Part shown: one piece after another, positions 61,152 to 64,000 of the stretch
How positions within the stretch are numbered: position 1 is the first letter of the stretch
Layout: the number at the start of each line of letters is the position of its first letter
DNA from: Bullifex porci
GTDB taxonomy: Bacteria > Spirochaetota > Spirochaetia > Sphaerochaetales > Sphaerochaetaceae
Length of the DNA: 64,000 nt
NCBI RefSeq assembly: GCF_009695635.1
Contig: NZ_VUNN01000011.1
Coordinates: 1-64,000, forward strand
Reading direction: 5' to 3'
The notes under the pieces: model-generated
The model's input: only the letters and a program-made list of their open reading frames with translations
Database searches by the model: none
What the model was told of the DNA's origin: nothing
Made by a program: the position numbers and the translations under genes

Positions 61152-64000
61152 TTTATTTTCAGATGATTCATCTGGATACAGGCTCAAAGCTCTACAAATA
61201 CTAAACTGGGGTGTATTTGACAAAACTGTAAAAACCTTGGTTTTTGATGATAAGTCAACAATACTAACAGGATATAATGGAACCGGTAAAACAACCGTTG
61301 TTGATGCTATTTTAACTCTTTTAATTCCTTCCAATCTGAGGTGGTATAATCTTTCATCTGATTCTGTAAAAAAGAGAGAAAGAGATGTTGAAAACTATGT
61401 TCGTGGAGCATATGGGAATAGTGGCGATGGAACTACTAATTACCTAAGAGATAAAAATACTCTTAGTATTATTAATGGAATATTTGAAGATCCTTCAGAA
61501 GATAAAGTATTATCTCTTTTACAGGTTAGGTATTTCATCTCTGATAGGCTTGATACTAAGTATGCAATTAGCGATAAAGAATTAACAATTGAAGAAATAA
61601 ATCGTGTATTCACTAAATCTAAAACAAATATATCATCAGATGGAAAATGGAGAAAGGAATTAGCTCAAAATGTAGGAACAAGATTTTTTGAATCATTCTC
61701 TTCTTATAAAACTTATTTTATGGATAAGTTTGGTTTTCGTTCTGATAATGCATTAAAACTCTTTGCACAAACAGTTGGTATGAAGGTACTAGGTGATATC
61801 ACATCATTTGTTAGAAGTAATATGCTTGAAGATAAATCTCCAAATAAAGAGTTTACAGAACTTGATGAAGAATTTAATAAGTTGATTATGATTGAGCAAG
61901 ATATAAAAAAGAGTATGCTCAAGCTTGAAAGACTTGAAAAAATTAATCACTCTGGTGAGGTTTGGAATAAATCACGTACTTTGAAAGAGCAATATGAAAG
62001 CAAAATAAAGGGAGAAGATATTTGGTTTATTGAAAGTGCAGTTGAGCTGGGAAGAAAAGAATTAAAGGAAAATGAAATAGAGAAATCAAAGGCTCTAAAT
62101 AGAGCAGAAGATAATAAATGTGAATTAGAGCTATGCATGGAAAAGATTTATTCTTTAAAATCTGATCAAGCAACTACTATTCTTTCAGAATATGAATCCC
62201 AAATAAAAGAATATGAAAATACTCTTAAGGAAATTTCTATTAAACATGACAGCTATAAAGCATTAGTTGAAAAACTACTTGCAAATGGTGTGGAAATTCA
62301 ATTTGCTGAAAGTCAGGATGAATTTTATGTTACCAAAGAAAATATTAAATTATTAAAAGAACAAGTTGAATCAAATAATGCAAAGACTGAAATATTAAAA
62401 ATTGATTACTATCACATTATTAAAGATATTAATGAATCATTAGATTTAATGGAAAAGGAGCTAAGTTATCTTTCTCTTCGTGATACAAATATTCCACAAC
62501 AATATGATGAGATAAGAAATAACATCAAAAAAAATACTGGGATAAAGAAATTATTCTACTTAGGTGAACTTATTTCTATTAAGGATAATAAAGATGAATT
62601 TAGTGATGCTATTATAAAAGCAGTAAATTCAAGAGCCCTACACCTTATTTGTGAAAAAAAGGAAGAAAAAACTATAATTGAATATTTGGATAAAACAAAT
62701 ATTGGAATAAAGCTCTCCTTAATTGTCATAGATGATTATATTTTTGAATCTAATCATCAATATAATATCTTTAATTATATAGAAATAAAGCAAAAGGATA
62801 ATCCATATAAGGATTATATTACGAATTACCTTGATAGTAATTTCAATTTTGTTTTATCTAATAATATTGATGAATTTTTAATATCCTCAAATTCCATTCT
62901 TCCTTCTTGCATTTTTTCAATTAATGGAGAAAAACAAAAAGATGATAGCAAACTTGATGTTTATCTTGGATGGGATAATAAAAAACGAAGGGAAGAGCTT
63001 CAATTTCTTATTCAAGGACAATATGAAGAAAAAACTGACCTTTCTTTAAAAATAAAGGATGCTGAAAAGAAAATAAAAAAAGCACTCTCAATATGTAGTT
63101 TACTAGATCAACTAGATGAATATGATGACTGGACTAAAATAGATAAAGCACCACTTATCTCTAAAATAGAAAAAGTTAAAAACCAAAGAGATGAATTCTT
63201 ATTAAAAAATAAAGATCTTGAAGAAAGAAAAAGGCAGTTGGAAAGAGAAATAGAGAGAAAAGAAATACTTCAAAATGAGCAGAGCGAGCTTCAAGGTAAT
63301 ATTAGAGAATTAAAAAATAAAATTGATAAGCTTACTATCGACATAGATAACTTTAATCAAAGATTAAACACTATTGATTCAGATCCTTTTTGTAAGGAAA
63401 TATTTTTAGAAACTGAAAAGCTTTCAAAAATTTCATCTCTAGATGATTTATTAAGCTTACACTCTAAGCTTTCTTCTTCATATAAAGAAGAATTAATAAA
63501 CCTTAGAGAGAGGGAGTTAAAAAATCGAAGTCAATTAGAACGTTTAATGGTAGATTTTATCTCTCCTGCAATAAAACAAGGTGAGGAACAATTAAATTGG
63601 AGTGGAGAGTATTCATATCTTATTCCTGAAGTTGATTATTTATCAGATTTTAACAAAGAGTATTATTCAATTAAAGATGATAAACTAGTTGAATTAAAAC
63701 TTAAATTTGATGAGTACCTTACAATTTCTCTAAAAAATACATTTGGTACTCTAAATGAAAGAATAACAAGCTGGGATAAAGAAATCAGAAATGCTATTCG
63801 AATATTAAACAGAAATTTATTAAAGATCCCATTTGATAAAGATAATGATACTCATTTGCAACTTGAAATTAAATCATCTTATGACAAAGATTTCAAAGAG
63901 TTTGAAAATAACCTTGTAAAAGCAATTCCTAACATAAGAGATTTAGTAGAAGGTAATGAGGAAAAGAGAAAAGAAATATATAGCGGAATTAAATCCTTCT
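61144..64000 (+). CDS. jetC: Wadjet SMC ATPase JetC, 5' part (runs off the edge)
   Basis: The frame starts at the ATG at 61144 and stays open to the window end, about 952 codons, so the 3' end is missing. Near the N-terminus 'ALQILNWGVFDKTVKTLVFD' precedes a Walker A GYNGTGKT at residues 43-50, typical of MukB/MksB/JetC, followed by 'LIPSNLRWYNLSSD'. The rest is long coiled coil (IEKSKALNRAEDNKCELELC, RKRQLEREIEREI-like) with a non-coiled central part that may be the hinge. The C-terminal ABC signature and Walker B lie beyond 64000. JetD, the nuclease, should follow. Confidence 0.93.
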   Translation, partial: MSNLFSDDSSGYRLKALQILNWGVFDKTVKTLVFDDKSTILTGYNGTGKTTVVDAILTLLIPSNLRWYNLSSDSVKKRERDVENYVRGAYGNSGDGTTNYLRDKNTLSIINGIFEDPSEDKVLSLLQVRYFISDRLDTKYAISDKELTIEEINRVFTKSKTNISSDGKWRKELAQNVGTRFFESFSSYKTYFMDKFGFRSDNALKLFAQTVGMKVLGDITSFVRSNMLEDKSPNKEFTELDEEFNKLIMIEQDIKKSMLKLERLEKINHSGEVWNKSRTLKEQYESKIKGEDIWFIESAVELGRKELKENEIEKSKALNRAEDNKCELELCMEKIYSLKSDQATTILSEYESQIKEYENTLKEISIKHDSYKALVEKLLANGVEIQFAESQDEFYVTKENIKLLKEQVESNNAKTEILKIDYYHIIKDINESLDLMEKELSYLSLRDTNIPQQYDEIRNNIKKNTGIKKLFYLGELISIKDNKDEFSDAIIKAVNSRALHLICEKKEEKTIIEYLDKTNIGIKLSLIVIDDYIFESNHQYNIFNYIEIKQKDNPYKDYITNYLDSNFNFVLSNNIDEFLISSNSILPSCIFSINGEKQKDDSKLDVYLGWDNKKRREELQFLIQGQYEEKTDLSLKIKDAEKKIKKALSICSLLDQLDEYDDWTKIDKAPLISKIEKVKNQRDEFLLKNKDLEERKRQLEREIERKEILQNEQSELQGNIRELKNKIDKLTIDIDNFNQRLNTIDSDPFCKEIFLETEKLSKISSLDDLLSLHSKLSSSYKEELINLRERELKNRSQLERLMVDFISPAIKQGEEQLNWSGEYSYLIPEVDYLSDFNKEYYSIKDDKLVELKLKFDEYLTISLKNTFGTLNERITSWDKEIRNAIRILNRNLLKIPFDKDNDTHLQLEIKSSYDKDFKEFENNLVKAIPNIRDLVEGNEEKRKEIYSGIKSF

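Noticed and set aside
1-64000. tRNA, rRNA or prophage/integrase genes
   Set aside because: No cloverleaf-like segments, rRNA blocks, integrase or phage structural genes were recognised in the gaps or frames.

Overview
The window is AT-rich bacterial chromosome with a Gram-negative envelope (LptA-like protein and LptB, beta-barrel outer-membrane protein, lipoproteins). A CarD-type regulator fused by overlap to ispD-ispF, an lptB-rpoN-hpf string, ThyX, amino-acid ABC importers, many MATE exporters, a butyrate kinase and an Rpn-family nuclease together suggest a host-associated anaerobic spirochaete (Sphaerochaeta/Treponema-like). That assignment is inference from gene content; there is no rRNA or tRNA in the window to settle it. 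Genes are packed tightly, with many 1-14 base start/stop overlaps.

Layout. 1-3 kb: LPS transport and global regulation (lptA-like, lptB, rpoN, hpf). 3-6 kb: Trk potassium uptake, with trkA interrupted by an in-frame TGA. 6-11.6 kb: DNA maintenance (LexA-like repressor, holA, uvrC, a spore-photoproduct-lyase-like radical SAM protein) and a membrane protein. 11.6-15.5 kb: a minus-strand run malQ-rsmE-thyX-pectinesterase. 15.6-17.4 kb: carD-ispD-ispF. 17.5-20 kb: an orphan RecA-like ATPase and a degenerate tandem array of Rpn nuclease 3' ends. 20.1-21.7 kb: a CNNM/CorC membrane protein behind a long leader with a small ORF and an SD-sequestering hairpin. 21.7-25 kb: TetR regulator, stand-alone sugar-importer ATPase, aspartokinase. 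25-43 kb: four MATE exporters, two polar amino-acid ABC systems, a Y-family polymerase with a YolD-like partner, an aminotransferase, aldo/keto reductase, butyrate kinase and methyltransferase. 42.8-45.8 kb: hydrolase, lipoprotein and outer-membrane protein cluster. 45.9-54 kb: MgtE magnesium channel (again behind a leader ORF), endonuclease IV, a Na/Pi cotransporter preceded by four 11-bp-spaced Pho-box-like repeats, TerB-like protein, fifth MATE and an NSS-family symporter. 54-57 kb: remnants, a class I amidotransferase-like lipoprotein and a GMP synthase lacking its glutaminase domain. 57-59 kb: small redox/acetyltransferase genes and trmD. 59-64 kb: a Wadjet (JetA-JetB-JetC) plasmid-defence operon that runs off the right edge.

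The least expected signals are regulatory. Two genes of magnesium-transport families, CNNM and mgtE, each have a well-placed short leader ORF followed by a hairpin that covers the translation start of the transporter, which suggests translational attenuation. The Wadjet operon is a known type of defence system; its jetD should lie beyond position 64000.
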